Origin: Cephalopachus bancanus
Lineage: Eukaryota > Chordata > Mammalia > Primates > Tarsiidae
Assembly (NCBI GenBank): GCA_027257055.1
Contig: JAPVLO010000133.1
Coordinates: 4,774,001-4,838,000 of the forward strand
DNA: 64,000 nucleotides
Reading direction: 5' to 3'
This document shows, in pieces, positions 45,866-57,989 of this stretch (positions are counted from its first letter, which is position 1; every line of letters begins with the position of its first letter). Under the pieces are notes generated by a model, which saw only the letters and a list, made by a program, of their open reading frames with translations, was not told the DNA's origin and did not search any database. A program made the position numbers and the translations under genes.

Positions 45866-46926
45866 TGGCTGGGTGAAGCCCAGGCCCATCCTGTCACACC
45901 TCACTGGCCTCCCAGAGATCAAACCCGGCAGATACAAATCACTGCAATATTCTGAAAGGCTGGTAGGAATGCTACTAAATGACGAGGTACTAGGGATAAT
46001 AAAAACACCCTGGAATCCAGTTGAATGTTAAGAAATTAGGGGGGGTAAGCTACTGATTCATGTCTCAGAAAAAGACAGCATGGTGCTAAGACATTCCTTC
46101 ATTCCTTCATGATTTAATTCGTGCATTTTGATCAATATTTTGTCTCATGCAGATGAGAAAAGCAATGCCTAAAACAGATCTGTTCACTGCCAAGCATATT
46201 CATTTTTATTCATTTGTCTCTCTCTCTCTTTGTGAAAGGTCAGAGTTAATCAAAGAATGTGGTATCCATGATTGGTCTGAAATTATTAAAGACCTCAGAG
46301 ATATGTGGCTGTGATCTCTAAACAGAAAAGCCCCCGCTTGTTCTCCAAGAACAACAAAAAAGATGAGTCAATTGACACTGTATACAGCTTCAACTGTTTT
46401 TGTAGAGAACAATTTATTATTATCTCTTGTCTCGGGTAGCTGTCATCTGCCTAGGGATTTGATGAATAGAGTATATAAAAGTGTAGGCATCAGTAAATTA
46501 GCCAGTGATTCAGACCTGTTGGAAGGTCACATCTCATTTTTCATGCCTATTTCAAAATCTGAAGTGTTAACAGTGTCTGGTACCCCAAACGGCCATTCAG
46601 CCCTTAACACAAATTATATTTGAATCAGTAATTTAATACAAAATTTCTTCTTCAATGATAAATGTATCAAAACTCTAAATCCTGGGTGTTTTTTAAGTTT
46701 CCAAGCCCCTACAAGCCTTATGACAGAAATCTGGCAAAATTTAAAAATAATTTTAAGACATTAACTAATTTAATTATATCCGTTAGATAGTTTATGCATT
46801 TATAAATTTAACACATTTGATTACATTACACATGATACTTCCATTCCCATCCTATGGGCCATGTGCAGGGCAAGGAAACCCAAGAAATGTGGTCTCTACA
46901 TAGTTGGTTATACAACCAACTAAAAC
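45866..46926. other. Unassigned
   Basis: No gene. An 86-codon frame at 46363-46623 has no recognised domain. Confidence 0.45.
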
Positions 46927-47232
46927 AGTGGTCCTGAACCTTTTTGGCAGCAGGGACAAGTTTTATGGAAGATAATATTTCCACGGATGGGGTGGGGAGG
47001 GGGCAGGAGCAGAATCATCAGGCATTAGATTCTCATAAGGAATACACAGCCTAGATCCCTGCATGTGTAGGTCACAAAAGGGTTCATGCTCCTCTGAGAA
47101 TCTAATGCTGCTACTGATCTGACAGGAAGCAGAGCTCCACTCACCCACCACTCATCTCCTGCTGTGTGGCTGGGTTCCTAACAGGCCGCAAAGGGTACTG
47201 GTCCATGGCCCGGGGGTTGGGGTCTCCTGAAC
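46927..47232 (+). mobile_element. hAT-like nonautonomous DNA transposon (MER type)
   Basis: About 300 bp with inverted ends: CAGTGGTCCTGAACCTTTTTGGC at the start and GGGGGTTGGGGTCTCCTGA at the end. The internal ATCATCAGGCATTAGATTCTCATAAGG and AATCTAATGCTGC…CTGATCTGACAGGA form partly complementary stems. The sequence is a familiar primate MER element, exact name uncertain. Relations between its ends fit hAT termini (CAGNGG). Confidence 0.75.
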
Positions 47233-49200
47233 TAAAACATAAATCAATTCTATTTTTTACAGGAAAAAAGAGAAGACTGGTAACTGAGGGGAAATTAGCA
47301 ACCCCTACCACATCCAAGTATCTTCTGATGGATTAGGCCAATCACTGATCCTTCCCAACCTTCTTTTTTCCCAGCAGCCCCTTGGGGTACAGTATCTCTT
47401 TTGTAAGTACTATGGGAGGTGTGAGCACATAAATACTCCATATATACTCAGGGTGTGACTCTGGCCTCAGTACAAGTTTCCTAAGTGATTACATCTTTCT
47501 GCTTGAATTATTATGTAGAGATTAAAGCTTATATAAAAATATTGCAAAAGACTACCATTCTGCCAGGTGTATCAGCTCAGTGTAATGGAATATGGCCATA
47601 GTGACTAATTCAGAGCTCTCTCTATCTAGGGTCTTAAATGTGGAGACTTTTCAAACTTGTCCTCTGTGATCCTCTATAATTCAGAACCTGGGTTTGGGGG
47701 AAGCTAAGAAGATGAACATTAGAAAAATAAATGTGAGGTCAAAATTCACCGTTTAAAAAAACAAAACAAAACTCTGCATTAAAGCATGTTTGATGAAGGC
47801 TCTTTCTACCCACTTGACTCAAGCCATGGAAGGAAAGTCGACACAGACAATGGTTGAGATTGGTTCCTAGCTATATACATTTACCAACAAATCAGATTTG
47901 AACCAAAGCAATCAGCTTATTTTCTTAAAGGTCTTTGATATTTTCTAAAAAGATTACATTTCCAAACTACTGTTTAGCTTGGGGGACTTTTTTTCCCCCA
48001 TCAACTCAGCTTGGCATTTGAAAAAGCTATTTCTTTTTAATGGCTTAATAAGTCTTTAGTCTTTCTTATATCAATAACTCAAGTTCAACTATAGGAAGGA
48101 AAAGCAAGAATGATTGAGAAAGGCAATAAGGAATAAGGGTAAAAGATAATAGAATGACTGGGTTTTTTCCCCTTTATCACAGATAACGTTTGTTTTCAAA
48201 CTACACAGTATTCACACGGCTTTCTATTCGCCTTACAAATTCCTGAATCTGTCTACCCTGTAAAAAGTCATTATATGTTCAATAAAAGCTTCTTGTCTGC
48301 ATTGGAATAGGTATTTTATATTGCATTATTCCCAGAGACTTTTGCTACCACTTTAAAAATTTTAATGTTGTAATAATCCAAAATTTTGACTTTATTTAAA
48401 AAGGGGTCACGAATTTTTGCATTAAGCTAGCGACAGAGTTATCACTTCTGCCTTATTTTGTTTCCCTTTTGAAAGGGAAGCAGGAGCCTTCACACCTGTT
48501 TCCTGAGTCCCCCTCCTGGCCCTCTGGAGCCAGTTAGTTCACCTGTGCTGTTACTCAGAAGGAACAGAGCTGGACAGTGTGAGGGGAGAGACGGTGCAGC
48601 TGCCACCATGGCTGTGCCTCGGGGAATATGGGCATTGCTCTAGGCACTGTCTGTATGAACACATCGTGGTTTTCTGAGGACCGGCTCCTGAAGTTTGCAT
48701 TAGATTTCCAAAGGCATCTATGATTGAAACTAGGTTTAAAACCATGTTCTTTGTTCCTTCTCTGAATTGTCAAGGGCACAGCTGCCCCTCGTGCCTTCAT
48801 GCCAGGTCTTCTTCCTCCACCTGAAAGAGGTAGGTAGAGTTTGGGAGAAACACAATAGCAGTGTTCTAGAAAGGGGTGTCTGTGGCCAAAGTAGTAAGCA
48901 TCCACCCCACTCAGGGCATCTGCCAATCTTGTCCAGCCCAGGCTAACCTTTGTCCACTCAGTGTTTTAGGCTCTCCATTTGTAAGGTGCATATTTGGGGC
49001 AGCTCTTATTTCATCAAAATGTGCATTTTAGAGAGTTTCTGTAGAGGAGCACACTCAACCGTTGGCTTTCTGGGGCATGAGTTATCTTTCCATCGTCCCC
49101 ATCTCCCACCAGCTTGTGGAGAACCTCATGCATAATGAACGTCCCACCAAGGCTTATGGAATTGAATTAACATGCAAAAACAAGAATTTGGCATGTTTTT
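47233..49200. other. Unassigned
   Basis: No gene. A 123-codon minus frame (48926-48555) has no recognisable motif. Confidence 0.45.
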
Positions 49201-49402
49201 GCTCACCAGGGTGGCAGTGGCAGACATGGGACAGTGTTAGGGGAGGAAGGGAGGAAGGGAGGGAGGGACCAGGGAGTGGGCATTCTTGGGGGGAGGGCCC
49301 ACTAGAAGCCCAGACTTCACCTGCATGCAACTTGATATTATGAATCCTCACGTATACCCACAACTCTAAAATAAACTAAAAATAAATACAATAAAATAAT
49401 TA
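49201..49402 (+). mobile_element. L1 3' end, lineage-specific
   Basis: A G-rich 3'UTR polypurine tract (GGAAGGGAGGAAGGGAGGG), then CCAGACTTCACCTGCATG, TATACCCACAACTCTAAAATAA and an A-rich tail. Flanks GGCATGTTTTT (49190) / GGCGTGTTTTA (49404) look like a duplication with changes. Matches the complements of 40560-40936 and 61112-61465. Confidence 0.75.
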
Positions 49403-49414
49403 AGGCGTGTTTTA

Positions 49415-50017
49415 TACTGTGTATTTATCAGGTAACTTGGGATTTATATAAGAGTCTGTTTCTTTAATTTATTAAGTAAGCAAAATTTCCCTTGGGCTTT
49501 CAGGACTGTTCAAAATAACAAATTCAATAAAATTTAGCAGCAGAATTCTCCATAGACAAAACAGTACATTTGTACCCACCAGGGAATCCTGTTCACCTGA
49601 TGTAGGAATTAACCCCACACCTGCCAGATTGTCCTTCAGTTCTGTAAACCTGGATGTGTGGACATGTCCAGAAAAAGTCCAGCTCACACAAAATGGCCAG
49701 CCCTTGACCTGCTGAGATTTAAATCAAGGGATTTCCCCCCCTTTCCTTTATTATTAGCTGTAATTAATGTTTAACATGATACCTCCTTCTAGTGTTGCAT
49801 ATTTAGTTGGCTTTTGTTCCTGTAGCCTCTTTCTTCCTCAGAGTGCAAAGACTCTAAATAAATAAGCTTCAAATGAAATATAATCCCGAGTAATTGATAA
49901 GGAGAACGGAAAAAGCCCACAGTTGAGCAAGAAAGAGAAAACAGGAGGAAATTAAAAGTGAAGGAAGTATATACCATCCAAGTGCTTTATCTTATCTCCT
50001 GGGCCTTTATTTATTCT
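49415..50017. other. Unassigned
   Basis: No gene or named repeat seen. Confidence 0.4.
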
Positions 50018-50190
50018 GTTTGATGTTACAGCAAATATTTGCTGAGCACCTCTCTCAGCTCCATGCCAGGACTGACAACAATGACTAAGACAAGAGACCT
50101 GCGCTCAGCCACTGAGAGACACAATCTCTTTTGAAAACGCAAGGCAAAAGAAAGTGAATTCTAAATAATTGCAAGGAAGAGGGTGTGCCC
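50018..50190 (-). mobile_element. L2-like fragment
   Basis: CAGCAAATATTTGCTGAGCACC…CATGCCAGGAC near 50030-50070, then AATTGCAAGGAAGAGGGTG, in reversed L2 order. Confidence 0.5.
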
Positions 50191-50482
50191 AGGAAAGGAT
50201 GATCCATTTGGACGAGAAGTGTGGAAAAGTTGACAAAAAAAGTGCCTGAAATAGCAAGTCCCAATATTTCAGAAAAGAGGAAGTTTCTGGTGCCAAGATC
50301 CAGAGACAAGAAAGTATAGGCTTATGTGACAAAGTGGCCTTGGCCCAGATGGAGAAACAGTTGCTCCAATCCCTGTCCTGCTATGACTTTTAACGTAAAG
50401 TGCTTGTGGGGGGAGAGCTAGAAGAAGAAGGGACAGAAAAGTAGTGGCTTGTATATCTACTATAATAATAGGATGGATCATG

Positions 50483-50787
50483 ACTGGGTACAGTGGCTTA
50501 CCTCTGTAATCACAGCACTTTGGGAGGCCGAGGTGGGAGGATCTCTTGAGTTTAGGAGTTCGAGACCAGCCTGGGCAATAGAGTGAAACCTCATCTCTAT
50601 CAAAAAAAATAAAAATAAAAAATTAGCCAGGTGTGATGGCATGCACCTATAGTCCCATCTACTTGGGAGGCTGAGATGGAAGGATCGCCTGAATCCAGGA
50701 GGTCAAGATTGAGCCATTAGTATGACATGGCACTCCAGCCTGGGAGACAGAGTGAGACCCAACTCAAAAAAAAAAAAAAAAAAAAAG
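50483..50787 (+). mobile_element. Alu, AluJ-like
   Basis: Full dimer with a right arm of TCAAGATTGAGCCATTAGTATG type and a 22-base A tail. Confidence 0.9.
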
Positions 50788-50884
50788 GATTTATCTAACC
50801 CACCTTCAATCTCAGCATGATAATCATGATAACTCTGTTCTGAACAAATCATACTTACCACCAACGAATTCCATCCCACTTACC

Positions 50885-50948
50885 ACACACACACCATACC
50901 ACACACACACACACATACACACACACACACATCACACCACATACTACA

Positions 50949-50999
<51 letters not shown>

Positions 51000-51029
51000 A
51001 CCACACCACACACCACACACACACACACC
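50885..51029 (+). repeat. Compound (CA)n / CCACA repeat
   Basis: Several CA runs (the longest about 20 units, at 50958-50998) interrupted by CATACC, CATCACACCACATACTACAT and CCACACCA. Confidence 0.95.
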
Positions 51030-51077
51030 TTGGGATCTGGCTTATAAATATTTCAAGCATTAAGATTTAACTCCAGG

Positions 51078-51132
51078 CAACCCTTTAAGGTCCCCTCCCA
51101 TTATGGGAGCTTTTCTGTCCTCTCAATAAATC
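51078..51132 (+). repeat. LTR-R-like cassette, copy 3
   Basis: AACCCTTTAAGGTCCCCTCC, TATGGGAGCTTTTCTGTCC and TCTCAATAAATC. No A tail; continues into unassigned DNA. Confidence 0.6.
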
Positions 51133-51315
51133 ACTGTCAATGAGAACTACCCTTATGCCCACCCTCCTAAATAACTCTGCCCCAACTCTGTCCTTCTTGA
51201 AAACTGCAAAGCCCACCTCAATTTGCAAAACAGCCAAGAAAGTTTGCTGCTTTCAGGCAACAGCCAAGAGACACACTCAATCTTTAATGAGTTAGGGTCT
51301 TAAAAATGAAAAAAT

Positions 51316-51478
51316 TAGCTGGGCATGGTGGCAGTGCCTGTGGTTCCAGCTACTTGGAAGACTGAGGTGGAAGGATTGCCTGAGCCCAGCAGATTGAGGC
51401 TGCAGTGGCCATGAGTGTGCCACTGCACTCCAGCCTGGGTGACAGACACTCCTACTCAAAATAATAATAATAATAATT
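51316..51478 (+). mobile_element. Alu right-monomer SINE
   Basis: A single arm starting AGCTGGGCATGGTGGC, with GCCCAGCAGATTGAGGCTG and AGTGGCCATGAGTGTGCCAC, the pre-CpG form of the young subfamily signature. The tail has AATAATAAT units. Confidence 0.82.
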
Positions 51479-53407
51479 ACTTTATTTAAAAATGCATATC
51501 CAGTTTTTAAAATTTGGTTTAAAATTAAAGCAAATGTTTACATTGCAACAGAAAAACCTAAATTTCTAACAATGGAAAGTAGTTAAACAAGTATTTATAC
51601 CACATACATTAGTGTGTAGCTGTTAATAATTATGTACAAAAACAATTAATGACATGGGTAACATACAGTACACAATAAATTAAGTGAAAGAGGCAAACTA
51701 TAAAACAGGATATACAGCATAATTGCATTATTTTTAAAGTATATATCTTAGTAGACAAAAGATTGAAAACATCAAAACATGATGTGATGGGATTCTGAGT
51801 GATTTATTTCCTTGATACTTTCCTGTATTTTTCAAGCACAAATCTTTGTTACTTTTAAAGTAATTATAAAAGGTCAAAATTGTTTTTAAAAATATAGGAA
51901 AACTGCTTTTCTGCATCCTACTCAAATACCAGTCATCTTAAAAAATAGATTGCTTTTGAATCTCACATTTGACTTGAAATAGATGGAGCAGCTATTGGTT
52001 GAAGTGGAGGGAGTCAAGTCACAAAATAATTTTCCCTCTTTTTTAAGCAAAACTATCATCCCGAGGAGAGTTCTCTACCTATCCCCGGGTGTGTCCTCTT
52101 TCCCCACCCCTCCCTGTCTACAGGTGGGAGAAGGACAGCCACACACCCCCAAAGAACTTATTATCATAGTTGGCCCCAGGCATCCTCAAGAGCCCAATTT
52201 CCAACTATACCTCCTTAGTCTCAGATCCCACAGGGAACAGCCTCTTGACATTCAGAGACAAAGATCTGTGCCTACAGTGGGGGACAGACACACAAGCCTT
52301 TAGGGATAACACATGCCTCTTAGAGGTAAACATCATTATGTCATGTGAAAAACTCCCTTGTACTGGGGACTGCTTTATTCCAGCAAAGACTCAACACTTG
52401 GATGACACATTATGCTCATGCCTGGGTTTGTTGTTGGTTCTGACCAGGGGTTAAGGTCTAAATGTGTATCCCAAAGCATAATGTATGAAAAGGCTACTCT
52501 GTCCTTTGCTTATCAAAAGATAATTCTAGCAGAAAGGGCCTGCTTTCCCCTGAGGGCAGTTTAGATTGTATGTGTGCCTATGACCTACTATCAGGTACAG
52601 AAATGCTTCTTTGGGGGTAAAGATTCCTCATCATGTTATTTCAGGATGATTTTTCTCCTAATTTGATTCTCCAGCTACCTCCCCCTCTTACTTCTCTCCT
52701 TCTAGGTAAGTCATCAATGAGCAATTTCTACAACCTTCCTAAAAGCTAGCTGCTAAGCATGGGCATTTTCCATTAAGTACAGTATTTATTTACATACTAT
52801 CTGCTCTGGGCACAAGAGCATCTTAAGAAGATACTCTATAGAATAATAAAAAATGTCCAGGTCTAACAGAGATAGATTCCTAATGGCAGATTTCTAGCAG
52901 CTGTGAAATTTGGGATGGAAGGAGTGTATTTTAAGCAAGACTCTCCTGTACTATCTCAAAACACTCCCTCTGGAGACTTTCCAACCTGCCAGCAAGCCGC
53001 ATCTCTGCTCCAAACTTGAGATCGGAAGAGCCAATAACTGTTTTTCTAGGAGTTGGGATGAGTTTGAATTGACCTACCTGCTACCTTGGTGGTTCAGCTT
53101 GTGATCAGATCAATAAGACTAAAGGTATGGATGCAATTCCTTCTCCTTGAGGAACCCTGGTATGCACCCACACTTTCTAAGGAGGCAAATATCTTAAGTA
53201 CAGTTAGTTTTCCCATAATTTTGACTTAAGCGCAATGTAACCCATATCATTAGCCAGAGGACCTGGTTGGGCTGCTTAGCTTATCCTGGTACTGGCACTT
53301 TCTTTGTTAGATAAACTGCCCTATCACAGACCTTGCAGGGCACCCAACCTAAGATCAACCAGTCAATTGGATGCCCAGTACCCTCTATAGGGAAAAATGT
53401 TGAGATG
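51479..53407. other. Unassigned
   Basis: No gene. Frames at 51983-52303 and 52170-52454 overlap in different phases and show no domain. Confidence 0.45.
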
Positions 53408-54010
53408 TGTATTATTTATTCATTCATTCATTCAACAAATGTTAATTTAGTACCTACTATGTGTCAGACATTATTCTAGGTGCTAGAAATTCAACAGTAC
53501 AGGGCAGGGGAAGGCAAGTGAGGAAAATGTCCCTGCTCTAATGGAATCTCTTGCTAATGAGGGAAAACAGATAATAAAGTAAACACATAAAAATATGTAT
53601 TGTTAGTTGATAATAATTGCTATAACAAAAAGTAAAGCAGAGAAGGAGCGTAGAGAGATTCATGTCTTGGAGGGAGAGAGGGCATATGTGGCCAAGGAAA
53701 TCCATACAGAAAAAGCAAGCTATGATTAAGGACCTGAAGAGGGGAGGGAAGGAGCCATATAGGCATCTGGGCAGGGAACATTCCAAGTAGTAAGAACAGA
53801 AGCACAAAAGCCCCAAGGAAGGGGTCTTCTCACTGTGTCTGAAGAAGAACAAGAAGATCAGGGTGACTAGAACAGAGTCAGCAAAAGGAGAAAAGTCAGG
53901 GAGGAGGTGAGATGGATGGAGGGGCAGGGAATACACTGACCATGCAGGAATTTAGGTTTTGCACCAAGACAAAGCAGACTTATTTTAACAGCATCACCTT
54001 GGTTGATATT
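53408..54010 (-). mobile_element. L2 3' part
   Basis: Reversed L2: TTCATTCATTCATTCAACAAATG, CCTACTATGTGTCAGACATTATTCTAGG, GAGCCATATAGGCATCTGGGCAGGGAACATTCC, ACAGAAGCACAAAAGCCCC and TTATTTTAACAGCATCACC, all in consensus order. Confidence 0.9.
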
Positions 54011-54176
54011 TTACCCATAGACTGAGAGACGGCAAGGGCAGAGCAAGAGACCAACTAGAAGACTTTTGTGAAAATCCAGACTGAGGGCTAAACTCCAGAT
54101 TTTTTCTTCTCTTTCCCAAATTCCTAACTAAGGAGCCCAGGGAATCACACCCTAGAAACTAAGACATCTCATCAGA

Positions 54177-54756
54177 TGGGTTTTTATTAACCCTATATAA
54201 TGTGACTTGCTTTTCCAACCTTTGGCATAACGTCACATAACAGATGAAGAAGGAAATAGAAAAATATTTTATGAGCCTGCAAAGCCATCTCTTGGGGGAG
54301 CTTGCAGCTGTATAGAAACCCCTTCCCATGGTGGACTCTGGACACCTTCTAAGACTCTTCCTGCCTAGTCTCTCTGAAGCCTGCTATTTAGATCTTCATC
54401 TATGTATCATGGAACTTGGCTTCCTCAAACCCCACTCCTTATCTTAACTAAGCATTTCTTCTACTGATTTCAAATTCTTCAGACAGAAGTTAACTCTTTC
54501 TACCAATGGTCAATCAGAACATCTTTGAAGCCACTTATGATCTGCGAGCCCTTAGAGGTGTCTTACCTTCCCAGGCTGAACCAATGGAAACCTCACATGT
54601 ATTATGTTTTGTCTATAACTTCTGACTCCCTAAAAATGTATAAAGCCAAGTTGTAATTCAACCATTTGGGCTCATGTTCTCCAGTCTTCTTGGGACTGTG
54701 CCATAAGCCTAGGTCAATCACACTTGGCTCAGAATAAATCTTTTGAATATTTTACA
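54177..54756 (+). mobile_element. LTR, second copy of the 580-bp family
   Basis: Starts TGGGTTTTTATTAACCC and ends ATATTTTACA. TATA-like TGTATAAAGCC near 54637 and AATAAA at 54734. Homologous along its length to the minus-strand LTR at 873-1452, with both the same length. Followed by GAGTTTGGCA, with no clear target duplication. Confidence 0.75.
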
Positions 54757-55905
54757 GAGTTTGGCATTTTTCTCAACAAACCAAAGATGATGGTGGCTTG
54801 GGCCAGGAAAGTAGCAGTGAAAGTGGTAAGAAGTTTTTTTAATTATTCCATAAACAGAGCTCTTATCTTCAATTATACCATAATATACAGAGAGGGAACA
54901 GGTATTTGTTTCCCACTCCTACTCCAACTCCAAGGGAATGTAAATAGGATTCAGTATTAATTCAGTATACTGACTGAATTAATTATAACATGATCAGTAA
55001 AGCTACTATAAGGCAAATGAGTAAATTTAAGTAAAATTTTCCATAACAAACACATGAAGAGTAACTGTAACTTCCCACATTCAGTAAGTAAACTCAAGGT
55101 TAAGGGTAATGTAGCAATAAACCATTGCAGTTAAAGCAGAGTCTCACAGGAAATATTTTGCAAATAAACTAGGCAGTGCTTATTTGATGATGACAAGATA
55201 TAGAAAAGCTACAAACCAGATAAGAAACCATTTTCATTTCAACCAAAGTGTTCATATTCTGAAGACAGCTGATTTATAAATGGACTCCAGACTTCCGTTC
55301 AGACTTTAAAGGAGATGGAAACGTCAGCTCTTTAAGAATATAGAACACCAGGGCCAAGATCCTCTTTGCATCCTCAAGGCTCCTCATTCAACAAATGATT
55401 GAGACTTTGTCACTTCTGTTGCCAACTCTAACTCTATCCAAGGCTGAATCAAATAATCTGGGGCTTATAATTTTTAGTTCTATGCCTATGCTACATCTAA
55501 CTGTAAGAAGTTCTCTTCAAATCCATATAATGATAGATCATTTGGATTTTCTCTTTGGGAATTTGAAATGGGGAAATTGGAAAGATTCAAACAGTTGGGA
55601 ACTGCGGTAGAGAGAAGGAAAGAGCAACAGAATCATGTCAGTGGGTGGAGAGGCAGGAGAATGTACAGCTTTATGAGTCCTGACCAACCCCAGGGCCAGT
55701 CTCCAAGAGGCATGCCACCTGTCAGGCTCTGCTTTCAGATTCTTCTCCCTTTTACTGCCTTGAGTCCTGGCTTGAGATAAGCACTAAGGCACTAAGAAAA
55801 AGAACTCTAACTGAAGCCTGTTTCTACTTGATGATGGAAGATATTTCAAGAAAAAAATGGTTTATCTTCAAAACTTATCTCACTACAGTCAGTGAACTGT
55901 ATATT
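54757..55905. other. Unassigned; possible internal remains after the LTR
   Basis: No viral or host domain recognised. Frames of 60-78 codons only. Confidence 0.4.
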
Positions 55906-56845
55906 AGAAATTGTTGGGAACCAACATCTATAACTACATGACTGAGACCTATAAAAGCCCATCTGAAAGATCGCCTCTAACAAGCAACACCTATAATATT
56001 GGCGTGTGATTAGTGACCAGTGTGCATACATGGCAGTAAAACTTATAAGTAAATCTCTATACACCTGATGGAAAGTTGCACAGCAGAATTATTTTATATG
56101 ACCTTGTCCCTTCTAAGTTGTACTTCTTTCTAGATATTTTCAAACTTCTATTTCCTGGTAGACTGGTTAGTCAACTCTTGTTCCCGAAAGCAGTTTCCCC
56201 TAGAGCTAAGATTAGAAACTAAATTACCATAATAGTTTTATCTCCCTGCCTCTAGCCAGGCAGAACGTTTTTTCTAGTTTCGTTACATACGGAAACTCTG
56301 TTTGCTTCAGCCCCTGGCCATCGTCATGGCAGCCATGCATTTCCTTGTTCAAGAGTGTGACAGCTACTATTTGATTTTTAGAGTAGACTTGTTAGGATAA
56401 AATATATACATATACACTTATAGTTGCAGTTACATTTTATAGTATATTTGAGTAAATTTATGCTTGCTGTTTTGTTTCCTTTTGCTACATTCTTCAAATA
56501 TAATAGTTACTATATGATTTATAAAAGAATTAACAATAAGGTATTAGCTTAATAGGATATAGCATAGTATTAAAGGTCGATCATTAGATTATATAAAAAT
56601 TAAAGTTTAGACATAGGAAATTCATTTAAGTCATGGTAAGGTTTTATAGTTTAAGAATAAGTTTTAATCATTATAGAATTACAGGACACTACGTTGAATC
56701 ATAATAGGTTAATAGAATAACTAAGTCATTTAAGTAAACTTATAGATTATAGTATAGTGTTAAGTTGATAATATTAATCGTTAAAAATATTAGGAGTCAA
56801 TAAACTTGGATTTAACTTAGAAAAGTTTTTGTATTAATCAGAGTT

Positions 56846-56898
56846 TAGAACAAGAAGTACAGCATGAATGGGGTAGAACAAGAAGTACAGCATGAATG
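56846..56898 (+). repeat. 28-bp tandem duplication in LTR U3
   Basis: TAGAACAAGAAGTACAGCATG starts at 56846 and again at 56874. Confidence 0.9.
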
Positions 56899-57135
56899 AT
56901 TTATTGAACATTATGGGAAAAGAGTTTGTAAAATCATTGTTAAAATCATGCACCTGTTATTTCAATATAAGTTTTGTGAAGCACGTCAGGCGTCATGGAA
57001 TTCGAATTGTTTGCTTGAAACTTGCAAGTCTCGTGATGGTCTTGTGATGCATAGTTTGTAAAACACGCTACACATCATGGAATTTGTACGCCCCCAGCAA
57101 GTAATTATCACACTGCTGGAGGGTATAGCAAATGG

Positions 57136-57163
57136 TATATAAGTTGGAAGGAGTTTGAATAAA
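57136..57163 (+). promoter_or_regulatory. LTR TATA box and polyadenylation signal
   Basis: TATATAA (57136) followed 15 bases later by AATAAA (57158), an unusually tight spacing. RNA would start close to or just past the AATAAA. Confidence 0.6.
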
Positions 57164-57554
57164 ATTCGGCTTCAGTCCTGATCAGACTGTTCCCAGAAGA
57201 ACTGCCTCCGAGTGGTTTCTTCTCGCCGTCTTGACTCTCCGGTGCGGGTCCTAACCCTCCCCTTGTAGGTCGGTGCCGGTCACCGACAAGAAATGATTTT
57301 TCCAGAAAAGTAAGGGCTTAGTCTCAGATATCACTTCTTGTCTATATAGTGCCTGACCCAGTCTGACCAAAGAAGTCTATAGTCACCATGATACAGAAAA
57401 AAGGCAACCCAATCTTTTTTGTCCACATAAGCAATGAAAGCAACTGGATTGCACTCTATAAGTTATCTTCTTTGTGAGTGATGTCGCCTTCTAAGTAAAA
57501 CTGTTTACTAATGGCCCATCCATAAACATGATATAAATAATAAATTTTTAGCTA

Positions 57555-57775
57555 CTACTGGCCAACACTTAGTATATGCCTGGCTGTATGAGAAGAACGT
57601 TACATACGTGATTGTTATAAATCCTCATAACAGACTCATGAGGCCATGTGTATCCACTTTTACAGAAGAGAGATCATGACTCAAAGATGCCGTGTGAGCT
57701 GAGAAAGTCTCACAGCTAGTGACAGCTAGGTTTTGGCACAGATGTGACCATAGGCTACCTCCCTATTCTCCAATC
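57555..57775 (-). mobile_element. MIR
   Basis: Reverse MIR order: CCAACACTTAGTATATGCCTGGC, CCTCATAACAGACTCATGAGG, TTTTACAGAAGAGAGATCATGACTC, TCTCACAGCTAGTGACAG. Confidence 0.85.
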
Positions 57776-57989
57776 ACATAAAAAACCAGAGGAATATTGA
57801 TGGTGGTTGTGTGGGAAGGCAGGATCAAGGGTCAGGGAATGTGAGTGAGAAATTATCTGAACTGGTGACTTTCTTATGGTTACAGAACTGATGAGTTGCT
57901 GGGACACCACCTTTACCTGATGCCAGCCAGCCAGTCAATATTTAGTCTCAAGATGTCTATCTCACGAAAACCAGGGACAGAGATGGAGG

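Larger units (their letters stand above)
55912..57288 (+). mobile_element. Solo LTR, class II (IAP/ERVK-like)
   Basis: 1377 bp with canonical TGTTGGGA…CCGACA ends and a perfect 6-bp target duplication AGAAAT at 55906-55911 and 57289-57294. A 6-bp duplication and a TGTTGGGA start are typical of betaretrovirus-like (IAP/ERVK) LTRs. TATA box TATATAA at 57136-57142 and AATAAA at 57158-57163, then a CG-rich U5. U3 is long and AT-rich, with a 28-bp tandem repeat at 56846-56898. Confidence 0.9.

Noticed and set aside
53538..53936. 132-codon minus-strand frame with hydrophobic stretches
   Set aside because: It lies wholly within the reversed L2 3' region, so it is a shadow of that element.
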